64,000 nt of DNA from Amycolatopsis sp. NBC_01480 (GCF_036227205.1 NZ_CP109442.1:1612001-1676000); one strand, 5' to 3'; shown: positions 1 through 10,034, counted from the first letter of the stretch. The notes: generated by a model not told the origin, from the letters alone. Numbers and translations: made by a program.

Positions 1-1
1 C

Positions 2-1555
2 AGCGTTGTCGACCGGGTGGGGCCGACGCTGCTGCACGCGTTGCAACTGCCCGAGGACGGCCCGGCGGTCGGCGATGTGGTGATCGCCGAGCCGGGCACA
101 CCGACCGGGGTCGCGGCCGGCGACCTCGTGCTGGGCGTGGCGACGGCGGAGGCGGCCGACGCGGCGGAGCTGGTGCGGCTCAGCGCGAGCCAGGGCGCGG
201 CGGCGGTGCTGCTGAAGCCGCCGCTCGCGGCGAAGCCCACGGTGAAACGGGCGGCCAAGACCGCCGGGATCGCGCTGGTCCAGGTGCACGCGGCGACTTC
301 GTGGGCCCAGCTCGTCTGGCTGCTGCGCACGGTGCTCGACGCGCTCGGCGACGAGTCGGAATCGCTGGAGGAGGGCGGTGATCCCGGGTCCGGCGACCTG
401 TTCCGGCTGGCCGACGCGGTGGCGTCCGTGGTGGACGCCCCGGTGACCATCGAGGACACCAACTCGAGGGTGCTCGCCTACTCCGCGCGCCAGGACCTCA
501 CCGACCCCGCGCGGGTGGCCACGATCATGGGCCGCCGGATCCCCGACGACGTGCTCGCGCGGTTCCGTTCCCGCGGCGTGTTCCGCGAGCTTTCCCGTGG
601 CCGGCAGACGATTTTCGTACCGGCCCAGCGCGACGGCACACTGCCGCGGCTGATCGTGCCCATCCGGATGGGCGGTGAGCTGCTGGGCTCGATGTGGGCG
701 GTGGTCGCCGGGCCAGTCTCGGAGGAACGCGCGGCCGCCTTCGCCGACGCCGCGCCCGTCGTCGCCCTTCACCTGCTTCGGCGACGCGCGCACACGGACA
801 CGCAGCGCCGCGCTTCGGCCGAGCTGCTGCGCGCTGTCCTCGAAGGACGAGCCGGGCCCCGTCGCGCGGTCGGCGAGCTGGACCTCTCCGACGAGCCGCA
901 CCGCGTTGTCGTCATCGAGGTCACCGGCGGCGACGGGCGCGACGCCGAGGGCCTGCGGCTGGCGTTGCTGGAACGGATTTCGCAGGGCGTCGGCCGCCGT
1001 CCGGTGGCGACGGAGCTGGGTGGGCTGCTGTACGCGGTCGTCCCGGACACCCCCGGAGCCGGGGGCTGGGCCGAGTTGCGCGACGCGATCGCGAGCCAGA
1101 CCGCGTCACGGCGCGGCGGCGTCCCCCGGGCGGCCGCGGGCGCACCGGGCGACGTCACGGCGCTGCCGACGTCACGGGCCCAGGCCGACGAGGCCCTCGG
1201 CCTGCTGCGCGCGGGCATCGTGGACGGCCGCGTCGTCGCGTACGACCAGCAGTGGACGGCGCTGGTCCTGCACCGCGGCGCGACCGGCGCGGCCGCGGCG
1301 AAGGTGGCGGAGCTGGGCCCGCTCGGCCAGTTGCGCGCCCACGACGAGACGAACAGCGCCGGCTACGTCGACACGCTGTACGCCTGGCTCCGCCACCCCG
1401 GCGACCCCCGCGCGGCGGCCCAGGAGCTGCGGATCCATCCGAACACCTTGCGCTACCGGATGAAACGCCTGCTGGCGCTGGTCCCCCTCGACCTGGACGA
1501 CCCCGACGTCCGGCTGGCTTTGACCACCCAGCTGGTCGCGTTGCGGTGGAGCTGA
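2..1555 (+). CDS. PucR/CdaR-family transcriptional regulator, 5' end cut by window
   Basis: PucR-type regulators sense a metabolite and control catabolic or purine genes. The C-terminus, about residues 440-505, has the PucR helix-turn-helix with the core IHPNTLRYRMKRL. The region before it (about 265-400) fits the CdaR GGDEF-like domain, and the N-terminal 120 residues resemble the PucR ligand-sensing domain. A GTG at 17 could start the protein, but the frame stays open to the first base (residues SVVDR precede it), so a few N-terminal residues are probably missing. It is convergent with the flavin-reductase-like gene downstream. The regulated genes are not visible here. Confidence 0.88.
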   Translation, partial: SVVDRVGPTLLHALQLPEDGPAVGDVVIAEPGTPTGVAAGDLVLGVATAEAADAAELVRLSASQGAAAVLLKPPLAAKPTVKRAAKTAGIALVQVHAATSWAQLVWLLRTVLDALGDESESLEEGGDPGSGDLFRLADAVASVVDAPVTIEDTNSRVLAYSARQDLTDPARVATIMGRRIPDDVLARFRSRGVFRELSRGRQTIFVPAQRDGTLPRLIVPIRMGGELLGSMWAVVAGPVSEERAAAFADAAPVVALHLLRRRAHTDTQRRASAELLRAVLEGRAGPRRAVGELDLSDEPHRVVVIEVTGGDGRDAEGLRLALLERISQGVGRRPVATELGGLLYAVVPDTPGAGGWAELRDAIASQTASRRGGVPRAAAGAPGDVTALPTSRAQADEALGLLRAGIVDGRVVAYDQQWTALVLHRGATGAAAAKVAELGPLGQLRAHDETNSAGYVDTLYAWLRHPGDPRAAAQELRIHPNTLRYRMKRLLALVPLDLDDPDVRLALTTQLVALRWS

Positions 1556-1577
1556 TTTCCGTTCCACCGCAACGCTT

Positions 1578-2006
1578 TCAGACCTGGTAGCTGAGATCGT
1601 GCGCCCGCAGCGACGCCGGCGCGAGCCGCACCCAGACGGTGCGGTCGTCCTCGTGCAGGTAATCGCGGAAGCGCGGGTCCCAGCGGTGTTCGTCCGGGCC
1701 TAGGTAACGCACCAGCTTGCGGCGGCCGCGCGGCACGTCGAACGGCCGGATCTCCGCGTCGCCGCTCGCGCCGACCTGGCGGACAAGCCCGGTGGCCACG
1801 TCGCAGACGTCGACCGTCAGCGCGATCCGCGGCGTGGCGCGGATCCGGCCGGGCAGCCGCGACCACGAACCGCTCAGGATCCAGAACGCGTTGTCCTCCC
1901 ACAGGTACCAGGTGGGGCGCACCGTCGGCCCGGCCGTGGCGACCCTGGCGGTGAGCGGTTGGGCCAGGAACTCGTCGAGGTCGAAAGGACTCTCGAACCC
2001 GCTCAC
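1578..2006 (-). CDS. pyridoxamine 5'-phosphate oxidase family / FMN-binding split-barrel protein
   Basis: A 142-residue protein of the PNPOx-like split-barrel superfamily, which binds FMN or F420 and includes small reductases and haem-degrading proteins. Typical features are the N-terminal strand pattern RVATAGPTVRPTWYLWEDNAFW, split here as RVATAGPTV then PTWYLWED, and a later PRGRRKLVRYLG segment. The GTG start overlaps the TGA of the upstream quinone oxidoreductase gene (GTGA), so the two are probably co-translated. The substrate cannot be assigned from sequence. Confidence 0.8.
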   Translation of the reverse strand: MSGFESPFDLDEFLAQPLTARVATAGPTVRPTWYLWEDNAFWILSGSWSRLPGRIRATPRIALTVDVCDVATGLVRQVGASGDAEIRPFDVPRGRRKLVRYLGPDEHRWDPRFRDYLHEDDRTVWVRLAPASLRAHDLSYQV

Positions 2007-2944
2007 GCGACGAGCAAGGTCTTGCCGAACGTCGCACGCGCCTCGATCGCCGCGTGGGCCTCCGCGGCATCAGCGAGCGGGAAGCGCTGGCCGATCACCG
2101 GGGTGAGGTCTCCCGCGGCAGCCGCGGCGAGGGCGGACTCCGTGAAGCCGCGCAGGGCGGCCGCGTCGCCGATCGAGCCGACCAGCGTGACGCCGCGGGC
2201 GCGAGCGTCCTCTTCGGACACTTCGGCCCAGGTGCCGCTCGCCAGGCCGTACCGCGCCATGCGGCCGCCCGGGCGCAGCAGGGAGAACGCCGTGGTGCCG
2301 ATTTCGCCGCCGACGCCGTCGAAGACCACGTCGACCTCGCCGGCCTTCTCCGGCCAGCCGGGTTCGGTGTAGTCGACCGCGAAGTCCGCGCCCAGTTCCC
2401 GGGCGCGGGCAACCTTCTCCGCCCCGCCGGCCGCGGCGACCACCTCGGCGCCCGCGGCCTTCGCCAGCTGCACCAGCAGGCTGCCGACACCGCCGGCCGC
2501 CGCCTCGACCAGCACCCGCTCACCCGGCCTGACCGACGCCGCGTGCACCAGGCCGGTCGCCGTCCGGCCGTCGGCGAGGAGCGCGACGGCGACGTCCAGG
2601 CTCAGCGCGTCCGGCACCGGGAACACCAGCGACGCGTCCACCGCAACCCGCTGCGCGTAACCGCCCGCCCCGCCGGTCGAGGTCACCACGCGCTTGCCGA
2701 CCAGGCCGAGCCCGACGCCCTCGCCCACCCGGCTGATCACGCCGCCGACGCCGTTGCCGGGAATCATCGGCAGCACCGGGGTGAACGGGCCGGAGCCCGA
2801 CGCCCGGAACTGGGTCTCCACAAACGTCACGTTCGAGAAGGCCACCTCCACGAGCACCTGTCCCGGTCCCGCGACCGGGTCCGGCGCCTCCCCCGCGACC
2901 AGCACCCCGGGACCCCCGAACTCGCCTAGCCAGACCGCACGCAT
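2003..2944 (-). CDS. zinc-binding-dehydrogenase-like / quinone oxidoreductase (MDR superfamily)
   Basis: A 313-residue medium-chain dehydrogenase/reductase of the NADPH:quinone oxidoreductase type. An N-terminal GroES-like domain (to about residue 120) carries the signature PGNGVGGVISRVGEGV. The NADPH Rossmann motif AAAGGVGSLLVQLAKAAGA lies at about 145-165. The structural-zinc cysteine cluster is absent, as in quinone reductases. It is the first gene of a two-gene unit with the split-barrel protein. A broken TetR gene sits head-to-head upstream and may once have regulated the pair. Confidence 0.87.
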   Translation of the reverse strand: MRAVWLGEFGGPGVLVAGEAPDPVAGPGQVLVEVAFSNVTFVETQFRASGSGPFTPVLPMIPGNGVGGVISRVGEGVGLGLVGKRVVTSTGGAGGYAQRVAVDASLVFPVPDALSLDVAVALLADGRTATGLVHAASVRPGERVLVEAAAGGVGSLLVQLAKAAGAEVVAAAGGAEKVARARELGADFAVDYTEPGWPEKAGEVDVVFDGVGGEIGTTAFSLLRPGGRMARYGLASGTWAEVSEEDARARGVTLVGSIGDAAALRGFTESALAAAAAGDLTPVIGQRFPLADAAEAHAAIEARATFGKTLLVA

Positions 2945-2946
2945 GA

Positions 2947-3309
2947 ACGCCCTTCCTCACCGACATCCGCCGGGTCACAGCCAACAACCTCGACCGCGCT
3001 CGAGGTCAAGGGTTTGTGCCGAAACAGGTGGCCTCGGCGCGGGAAAACCCCGAGCTGCGGGCCGTCGTCGACGAGGTTTTCGACCAGCGGCAGGCGACCC
3101 TGCGAGACCGCCTGCAGACCGCGGTCGAGCGCGGCGAGCTGCCCGCGGTCGACCTGTCCTTCCTCGGCGCGATGCTCGCCGGGCCCGTCCAGCTGTTCGT
3201 CAGCCGCGGTTCCCGCGCCTTCACCCGGGCCGACGCGCAGCGGGTGAGCTCGATCGTGCTCGCCGGGGTGCGGGCCACCGCAGCCGACGACGCCCGGCCC
3301 CGCCGATGA
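2947..3309 (+). pseudogene. TetR-family regulator remnant (C-terminal ligand domain only)
   Basis: The open frame encodes a TetR C-terminal (TetR_C_11-like) domain: ARENPELRAVVDEVFDQRQ, then LRDRLQTAVERGEL and a helix ending SSIVLAGVRA. No helix-turn-helix DNA-binding domain precedes it; the frame runs back only to a stop at 2944-2946, beside the start of the divergent oxidoreductase gene. A GTG at 3016 could start a 97-residue product, but without the DNA-binding half it is unlikely to act as a repressor. Most likely a deletion remnant of the regulator of the neighbouring operon. Confidence 0.65.
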
Positions 3310-3343
3310 TCGTCCGCGCGATCTGAGCCCACGCGGAAAAGCG

Positions 3344-4402
3344 TCAGCGGCGGGATTCGACCTTCAGATCACCGCGGTTGAACGCGCGGCCCCGGTCACT
3401 GGCGAGCAGCGCGTGCGGATTGCCGAGTTCGATCGCGCTGGCCTGGTCGAGTTGGGCCAACTGGGCGTCGGTGAAGTCGACCTCCAGCGCGCCCAGGTTG
3501 TCCTCCAGCTGCGCCGGGGTGCGCGCGCCGATGATCGGCGCCGTCACGTCCGGGTGCTGCCCGGCCCAGGCCAGCCCGACCTGGCCGGGGCTGCGGCCCA
3601 GCTCCGCGGCGACCTCCTTCAGCACGTCCGCGATCGCCAGGTTTCGCTCGGTGACGTCGCCGTTGGCGATGTTGAAGTCCTTGCGGGTGCCGTCGCCGGT
3701 CTTGCCCGCGGTGAGGTCGGCGCGGCTGTACTTGCCCGCGAGCACCCCGCCGGCCAGCGGCGAATACGGGATCACGCCCAGCCCCATCTCACGGGCCATC
3801 GGGATCAGGTCGCGTTCCCCGGTGCGCTCGATCAGGCTGTACTCGAACTGCAGCGCCACCAACGGAGACCAGCCGCGCAGGTCGGCGATCGCCTGCATGC
3901 GCGAGACCTGCCACGCCGGGGTGTTGCAGATCGCCACGTACAGGACCTTGCCCTGGCGGACCAGGTCGTCCATCCCGCGCAGGACCTCCTCGACCGACGT
4001 CGTGAAGTCCCACACGTGCAGGTAAAGCAGGTCGATGTAGTCCGTGTTCAGCCGCCGCAGGCTGGTCTCCACCGACGCGAACATGGTCTTCCGGTGGCTG
4101 CCGCCGGAATTCGGGTCGCCGGGCCGGCTCAGCGTCGAGTATTTCGTGGCCAGCACCAGGCTTTCGCGGTTGTCGCGGGCGAATTCGCCCAGCAGCCGCT
4201 CGGAGCTGCCGTTGGTGTACGTGCTGGCGGTGTCGATGAAATTGCCGCCGCGCTCGACGTAGATGTCGAACAGCTTGCGCGCGTCGTCCTGCTCGGCGCC
4301 CCAGCCCCATTCGGTGCCGAAGGTCGCCGCGCCCAGTGCCAGCGGGGAGACCCGCAGCCCGGAGCGGCCCAGCAGCCGGTAGCTGTCGAGGGTGGTCGAC
4401 AT
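3344..4402 (-). CDS. aldo/keto reductase
   Basis: A 352-residue NADPH-dependent aldo/keto reductase. The catalytic tetrad is visible: Asp and Tyr in FIDTASTYTNG (about 57-67), Lys in LVLATKYS, and His in DLLYLHVWD. The C-terminal cofactor region contains APIIGARTPAQLEDNL. The pattern fits the YajO/Tas or Gfo-like branch acting on small aldehydes or ketones. It is divergent from an MmyB-type regulator with 116 bp between the starts, so that regulator may control it. Confidence 0.9.
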   Translation of the reverse strand: MSTTLDSYRLLGRSGLRVSPLALGAATFGTEWGWGAEQDDARKLFDIYVERGGNFIDTASTYTNGSSERLLGEFARDNRESLVLATKYSTLSRPGDPNSGGSHRKTMFASVETSLRRLNTDYIDLLYLHVWDFTTSVEEVLRGMDDLVRQGKVLYVAICNTPAWQVSRMQAIADLRGWSPLVALQFEYSLIERTGERDLIPMAREMGLGVIPYSPLAGGVLAGKYSRADLTAGKTGDGTRKDFNIANGDVTERNLAIADVLKEVAAELGRSPGQVGLAWAGQHPDVTAPIIGARTPAQLEDNLGALEVDFTDAQLAQLDQASAIELGNPHALLASDRGRAFNRGDLKVESRR

Positions 4403-4493
4403 CAGGTGTCCTCCTGTGCTTGATCCGTTGTCCGGGCCAGTCTGTGACCGCCGGGAGCCGGGGATAAGGGAGAGGACTTCCTGGGAATACCAG

Positions 4494-4512
4494 TCCTACC
4501 CTCGCGGTAGGA
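4494..4512. promoter_or_regulatory. candidate operator dyad overlapping the RBS of the MmyB-type regulator
   Basis: A perfect inverted repeat: TCCTACC, five bases, GGTAGGA. The right arm contains the AGGA used as ribosome-binding site for the ATG at 4519. Its place in the divergent promoter suggests autoregulation and control of the aldo/keto reductase. The binding protein is inferred. Confidence 0.5.
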
Positions 4513-4518
4513 ATGGGC

Positions 4519-5352
4519 ATGACGACGAGCACCGCGGACCCGAACCAGGAGCTGGCCGTTTTCCTCCGGACCCGGCGCGAACGCCTGGACCCGGACGATT
4601 TCGGCCTGCCGGCCCGCCGCCGCGTCCGGCGGACCCCGGGCTTGCGCCGTGAAGAGGTCGCCGAGCTGGCCGGGGTCAGCATCGACTACATCGTGCGGCT
4701 CGAACAGGCCCGCGGGCTGCGGCCGTCCGCGAACGTGGTGGAGGCGCTGGCCAAGGCCCTGCGCCTGGCCCCGGACGAACGCGCGTACCTGTTCGACCTG
4801 GCCCAGCAGCGGCCCCTGAACACCGACAAGCCCGCCACCACCGCGCCGGAGCCGCTCGCCCGGCTCGTGGCCGGTCTGTCGCCGCTGCCGGCCATGCTGA
4901 TGAACCACCGTTACGACATCCTGGCCTGGAATCCCGAAATGGCGAGCCTGCTGATGGACTTCGGCACGCTGCCGCCGTCGCGGCGCAATCAGATGTGGCT
5001 GTGCCTGATGCACCCGCAAGTCCGGGCGTTTTACGCCGACCGCGAAGTCGTTGTACGCGAGGCGATCGCGCACCTGCGTGCCGCCTGGGCCGCGCATCCG
5101 GAAGACCAGGTGCTGGCCGACTTCATCACCGAATTCGCCGCCGACGACGAGTTGTTCGCGCGCTTGTGGGCCGAGCGGGACATCGTGCTGAACGGCCGCG
5201 GGCGCAAGGTGCTGCGCCGTCCCGACGTCGGGATGCTCACCGTCGACTTCGAAGTGCTGATGCCCCTGCAGGACCAGGACCAGCGGCTGGTGATCTACCG
5301 CGCCGCCGACGAGGCGAGCCAGTCGGCCTTGGACCGGCTGTGCGCACGGTGA
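4519..5352 (+). CDS. helix-turn-helix regulator with MmyB-like ligand-binding domain
   Basis: An XRE-type regulator of about 277 residues. The N-terminal HTH (about 30-75) includes GLRREEVAELAGVSIDYIVR and a following LEQARGLRPSANVVEALA. It is followed by an MmyB-like (MLTR_LBD) domain with the usual ILAWNPEMASLLMDF and FYADREVVVREAIAHLR segments. These regulators usually bind a small hydrophobic ligand and control an adjacent divergent oxidoreductase, which matches the layout here. ATG 4519 is chosen over ATG 4513 because AGGA lies six bases upstream of it and directly abuts the earlier ATG. Confidence 0.9.
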   Translation: MTTSTADPNQELAVFLRTRRERLDPDDFGLPARRRVRRTPGLRREEVAELAGVSIDYIVRLEQARGLRPSANVVEALAKALRLAPDERAYLFDLAQQRPLNTDKPATTAPEPLARLVAGLSPLPAMLMNHRYDILAWNPEMASLLMDFGTLPPSRRNQMWLCLMHPQVRAFYADREVVVREAIAHLRAAWAAHPEDQVLADFITEFAADDELFARLWAERDIVLNGRGRKVLRRPDVGMLTVDFEVLMPLQDQDQRLVIYRAADEASQSALDRLCAR

Positions 5353-5478
5353 GCACTTGTGCGCTGAGGACTACGAAAGGACGGTAAGACTGTCCCACGA
5401 GCACGATGACACCGCCGTCCGGGTGCATCACCGTGAGTGGCAGCACCTTCGAAACCCATCCGCCGCCAGGAGGCCGCC

Positions 5479-6594
<1,116 letters not shown>

Positions 6595-6600
6595 GGTCAG

Positions 6601-6634
6601 TGGCATATCCCGGCGTGATCGCCGGGATATGCCA
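6601..6634. promoter_or_regulatory. perfect 34-bp dyad between ald stop and the AlbA-like ATPase start
   Basis: Arms of 15 bases, TGGCATATCCCGGCG and its exact complement, separated by TGAT. It begins 6 bp after the ald stop and ends 2 bp before ATG 6637. No T-run follows, so it is an atypical intrinsic terminator for ald. Its abutment on a start codon with no clear ribosome-binding site suggests an operator over the promoter of a leaderless message. Both roles are possible. Confidence 0.6.
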
Positions 6635-6636
6635 CG

Positions 6637-7833
6637 ATGAACCTCATGAGCGACGACCTGGCCATGCTGCTCGGCACTCAGGAGACCACGAGCCTGGAGT
6701 TCAAGCAGTCCGCCAAGGATCGCGACAAACTCAGCAAGGCGATCTGCGCACTCGCCAACGATCTTGCCCAGAAGGGCGGCGGTCACCTTCTGATCGGTGT
6801 CGACGACAGCGGTGTACCCGTCGCGGGCGTTGACACGAGCGACGATGAACTCCTCCGTCTGACGGAAATTCGGGATAGTGGGCAGGTTCTCGATCGGCCG
6901 TCCATGACTGTCGAAGTCGCTACCTTCGCGGGCAAGCCGATCGTCCACATCGAAGTCAAGGCCTCGGGCACACCACCTGTCAGGTACAAGGGGAAAATCT
7001 GGGTCCGCCCAGGTCCGACTACCCGCGAAGCCAGTCGCGATGACGAACGTGTGCTGAGTGAGCGCAGGCGCGCACTCGATCTGCCGTACGACAGCCGCCC
7101 TCTGAGCACGGCGACACTCGGCGATCTCGACTTGGTCCTGTTCCGGTCGGACTATCTGCCCTCGATCGTCGCGCCTGAGGTGATCGAGGAGAACGGCCGT
7201 TCCATCGAGCAACAGCTGTCTTCGTTGCGGTTGGCTGACTCTGCAGATGCCGTGGTCAGGCCGACTGTGCTTGGGTTGCTGGTCCTCGGCCTGAACCCAA
7301 GCGCGCACATCCCCGGCGCGTACGTGCAGTTTGTGCGATACAGCGGTACCGGCTTCGACGCGCCGATCCTGGACGACCAGGAGATGCGCGGAAACCTGGT
7401 CGGCACCGCTACCCGGCTGGCCGCCGTGCTCAGGGGACACCTGCATACACGGCTGTCCGAAGGAGACGGTTTCCGGGAGGAAAAGAAGCCGGACTATCCG
7501 CTCGACGCGCTCCGGGAAGTCTGCATGAACGCGATCATGCACCGCAACTACGAGAACTCGAACGCCCCAGTACGGATCACCTGGTTCGAAGACCGGATCG
7601 AGATACTCAACCCCGGCGGCCCCTTCGGCCAGGTGCGGCCGGACAACTTCGATCGAGTGAACGACTACCGCAATCCCTCACTGGCGGCGGCGATGAAGTC
7701 CCTGGGCTACGTCAACCGGTTCGGGCGCGGAATCGGCCGGATACGAGCCGCGCTCGAGGCCAACGGCAATCCGGCACCGGAATTCGACGTGGACACGTCT
7801 TCATGGTCGGTTGTACTGAGGAGGGCTTGTTGA
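6637..7833 (+). CDS. AlbA_2 (Schlafen-like) DNA-binding domain + divergent HATPase protein
   Basis: A 398-residue protein of the COG2865 type. The N-terminal AlbA_2/Schlafen-like domain (about 15-135) has [40 protein letters not shown] and [19 protein letters not shown]. The C-terminal divergent GHKL ATPase region (HATPase_c_4) has [27 protein letters not shown] and [11 protein letters not shown]. Proteins of this type are annotated as putative regulators or RecG-like; the function is not settled. It is translationally coupled to a ParA ATPase (TTGA overlap), and the pair forms an islet between ald and a convergent acyltransferase. ATG 6646 is an alternative start. Confidence 0.85.
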   Translation: MNLMSDDLAMLLGTQETTSLEFKQSAKDRDKLSKAICALANDLAQKGGGHLLIGVDDSGVPVAGVDTSDDELLRLTEIRDSGQVLDRPSMTVEVATFAGKPIVHIEVKASGTPPVRYKGKIWVRPGPTTREASRDDERVLSERRRALDLPYDSRPLSTATLGDLDLVLFRSDYLPSIVAPEVIEENGRSIEQQLSSLRLADSADAVVRPTVLGLLVLGLNPSAHIPGAYVQFVRYSGTGFDAPILDDQEMRGNLVGTATRLAAVLRGHLHTRLSEGDGFREEKKPDYPLDALREVCMNAIMHRNYENSNAPVRITWFEDRIEILNPGGPFGQVRPDNFDRVNDYRNPSLAAAMKSLGYVNRFGRGIGRIRAALEANGNPAPEFDVDTSSWSVVLRRAC

Positions 7834-8861
7834 CGTCGATCGCACTGTTCAACAACAAAGGCGGGGTGGGCAAGACAACGCTCGCCTACCACCTCGCCCA
7901 CATGTTCCAGCGCCTCGGCCACCGGGTGCTCGCGGTCGACCTGGATCCCCAGGCGAACCTGACCGCACAGTTCCTGAGCGAGGACGACCTCGCCGTTCTT
8001 TGGCATGAACCTCAGAGCCCAGCCTGGCAGGAGCCCTCCGCCAAGTCACCGCAGCTGTTCAGCCGGGTCTCGGCGAACACCGGCACAATGGCGTCTGCGG
8101 TAGCTCCGATCAGGGAGGGCCTCGGTGACATCGAAGTGCCGGACCCCGTCGAGATCACGGACAACCTGTGGTTACTCGCCGGTGACCTGGAGCTGAGCGC
8201 TTTCGAAGACAAACTGTCAGCAGCTTGGCCGGCTGGCTTCACCGGTTCGGATCCGGCCGCACACCGGACGACTACGGCCTTCCATCGGACCATCGAACAA
8301 GCGCGTCGCGCTGTCGAGGCAAACCTTGTCCTGATCGATGTCGGACCGAATCTCGGCGCGATCAACCGGGCTGCGTTGCTGTCCGCCGACACCGTTCTCA
8401 CCCCGTTGGCAGCGGACTTGTTTTCTCTTCGCGGCCTCCACAACCTCGGGCCCACGCTCCGGGAGTGGCGGCGGATCTGGCAGGACGTCGTCCTCAAAGT
8501 CATACCCAGCGATATCTCAGCTCCAGCAGGAACGATGACACCGCTCGGTTACGTCGTCATGCAACCGATCATGCGGCTCGACCGCCCGGTGAAGGCGTAC
8601 CGCAGATGGCTGGAACGCATTCCTCAGGTGTACGCCTCAGCTGTAATCGACCAGCAGATACCGGGTTCACCGTACGAGGTCGCGACGCTGAAGAACTACC
8701 AAAGCCTCATGCCATTGGCCCACGACGCACGGAAACCCATGTTCGACCTCCGCTCGGCCGACGGTGCGCTGGGCAGCACACAGACCTACGTCCAGCAGTG
8801 CTATCAAGATTTCCAGGCGCTCGCTCGCAAGGTGCTGACCAGGCTGGACGAAGTTCAATGA
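7830..8861 (+). CDS. ParA/Soj-like deviant Walker ATPase, orphan (no ParB seen)
   Basis: A 343-residue ParA-family ATPase. The deviant Walker A is FNNKGGVGKTT at residues 7-17, the A' motif is VLAVDLDPQANLT and Walker B is LVLIDVGPNLG. TTG 7830 is the preferred start: it overlaps the upstream TGA (TTGA) and GAGGAGG lies five bases before it, whereas ATG 7803 would add nine residues with no such site. Chromosomal Soj partners ParB near oriC; neither parB nor parS is here, so a role in chromosome segregation is unlikely. Coupling to the Schlafen-like ATPase implies a joint function, not yet assignable. Confidence 0.88.
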   Translation: MTSIALFNNKGGVGKTTLAYHLAHMFQRLGHRVLAVDLDPQANLTAQFLSEDDLAVLWHEPQSPAWQEPSAKSPQLFSRVSANTGTMASAVAPIREGLGDIEVPDPVEITDNLWLLAGDLELSAFEDKLSAAWPAGFTGSDPAAHRTTTAFHRTIEQARRAVEANLVLIDVGPNLGAINRAALLSADTVLTPLAADLFSLRGLHNLGPTLREWRRIWQDVVLKVIPSDISAPAGTMTPLGYVVMQPIMRLDRPVKAYRRWLERIPQVYASAVIDQQIPGSPYEVATLKNYQSLMPLAHDARKPMFDLRSADGALGSTQTYVQQCYQDFQALARKVLTRLDEVQ

Positions 8862-8903
8862 GCACTTCTTCATGCCGAATGCCGGAAACCGTTCTCGCCT
8901 GAT

Positions 8904-10034
8904 TCAGCTCACCCGGGCGGGCCCCTGCTGTGTGACGGCGGGGGCCTGCTTGCGTTTCGCCACCAGCTTCCGGCCGAACGCGATCGCCGGCAGCTCGACC
9001 CACCGGCGCAGGAGGCACGCGAAGAACAGCGCGACCGCCGACGTCGCAATGGCTTTGGCGAGGCCCGACGGCAGCAGCAGCCCGGTCACGCCCGCGGCCG
9101 CGGTCTGCGTGAGGTACAGCGCGTACGACCGGTCCCCGATGAAGGTCAGCGGACGGCTCGCCAGCAGCCGCCGGACCGGGCCCGCCGAGACCACCGCGAC
9201 CAGCAGCAGCGCCGAACCGGCCGCGTAGATCGGGATGACGAACTGCCACTGCCCGCCCAGCACGTCGCGCAGCGGCTCGATCGACAGCTGCAGCACGCAG
9301 AACCCGAGCGCGACCAGCACCGCCGCGGCCGGGCTGGTCAGCGGCCGGAACACGGCGAACCCCCGCGGGTGGTGCAGCGCCAGCCCCAGCAGGCAGCCGA
9401 CGACCAGCGAGCAGTAGTGCGCGGTGAGACTCGCCCAGTGCGCCGAGGGCGCCATCGGCAGGGTGAACAGCAGCACGCCGAGCACCGCGCCGACGCCGAT
9501 CATCAAGCGCAGCACGGTTTTCGCGCTCTTCGCGAACGCCGTCAGCACCAGCAGCGCGGGCCAGACGAGGTAGAACTTCTCCTCCACGCCCAGCGACCAC
9601 GACGTCGGGTACGGCGTGTTGTAGTCGACGATTTCGTTGAGGAACGTGAGGTAGTACGGCATCGCGTCGGCGAGCCGGCTGCTGTGGTAGACCCCGGCGA
9701 GCGCGACCCCCAGCGTCGTCAGCCCGAGCAGCAGGAAGTACACCGGCATGATCCGGAAAACGCGGCGGATGTAGAAGTCCGGCAAGGAGATCCGGCCGGT
9801 GCGGTCCTCTTCGCGCAGCGACAGCGTGGTGATCAGGAAGCCCGACAGCACGAAGAACAGCTGGACGGAAATCCAGCCCTGCAGCCGTTCGGTGACCGGG
9901 GCGCCGTAGTGGAAGAACACGACGGCGAGCGCGGCCAGCGCACGCACGCCGGCCAGGCCGGGAAACCACGAAGACGCGCGGTATTCGGCGTGGCTCAGTG
10001 GCGACCACCAGGTTCGGGACGGGGTGACGGGCAT
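8904..10034 (-). CDS. membrane acyltransferase, acyltransferase_3 (OafA/YrhL-like) family
   Basis: An integral membrane O-acyltransferase that would transfer acyl groups to cell-surface sugars or a secondary metabolite. About ten hydrophobic segments are visible. The N-terminus has the family pattern LAGVRALAALAVVFFHYG with the conserved Arg and His, followed by FFVLSGFLITTLSLREE. A later WSLGVEEKFYLVWPALL segment carries the typical WSLxxE motif. ATG 10034 is taken as the start; a GTG at 10067 would add 11 residues. The two-component operon lies just upstream in the same orientation, but the acyl acceptor is unknown. Confidence 0.9.
   Translation of the reverse strand: MPVTPSRTWWSPLSHAEYRASSWFPGLAGVRALAALAVVFFHYGAPVTERLQGWISVQLFFVLSGFLITTLSLREEDRTGRISLPDFYIRRVFRIMPVYFLLLGLTTLGVALAGVYHSSRLADAMPYYLTFLNEIVDYNTPYPTSWSLGVEEKFYLVWPALLVLTAFAKSAKTVLRLMIGVGAVLGVLLFTLPMAPSAHWASLTAHYCSLVVGCLLGLALHHPRGFAVFRPLTSPAAAVLVALGFCVLQLSIEPLRDVLGGQWQFVIPIYAAGSALLLVAVVSAGPVRRLLASRPLTFIGDRSYALYLTQTAAAGVTGLLLPSGLAKAIATSAVALFFACLLRRWVELPAIAFGRKLVAKRKQAPAVTQQGPARVS

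Noticed and set aside
6595..8903. Integrated element boundaries (att sites, direct repeats) around the AlbA-ParA islet
   Set aside because: I found no flanking direct repeats, tRNA gene or integrase, so a mobile element cannot be supported.
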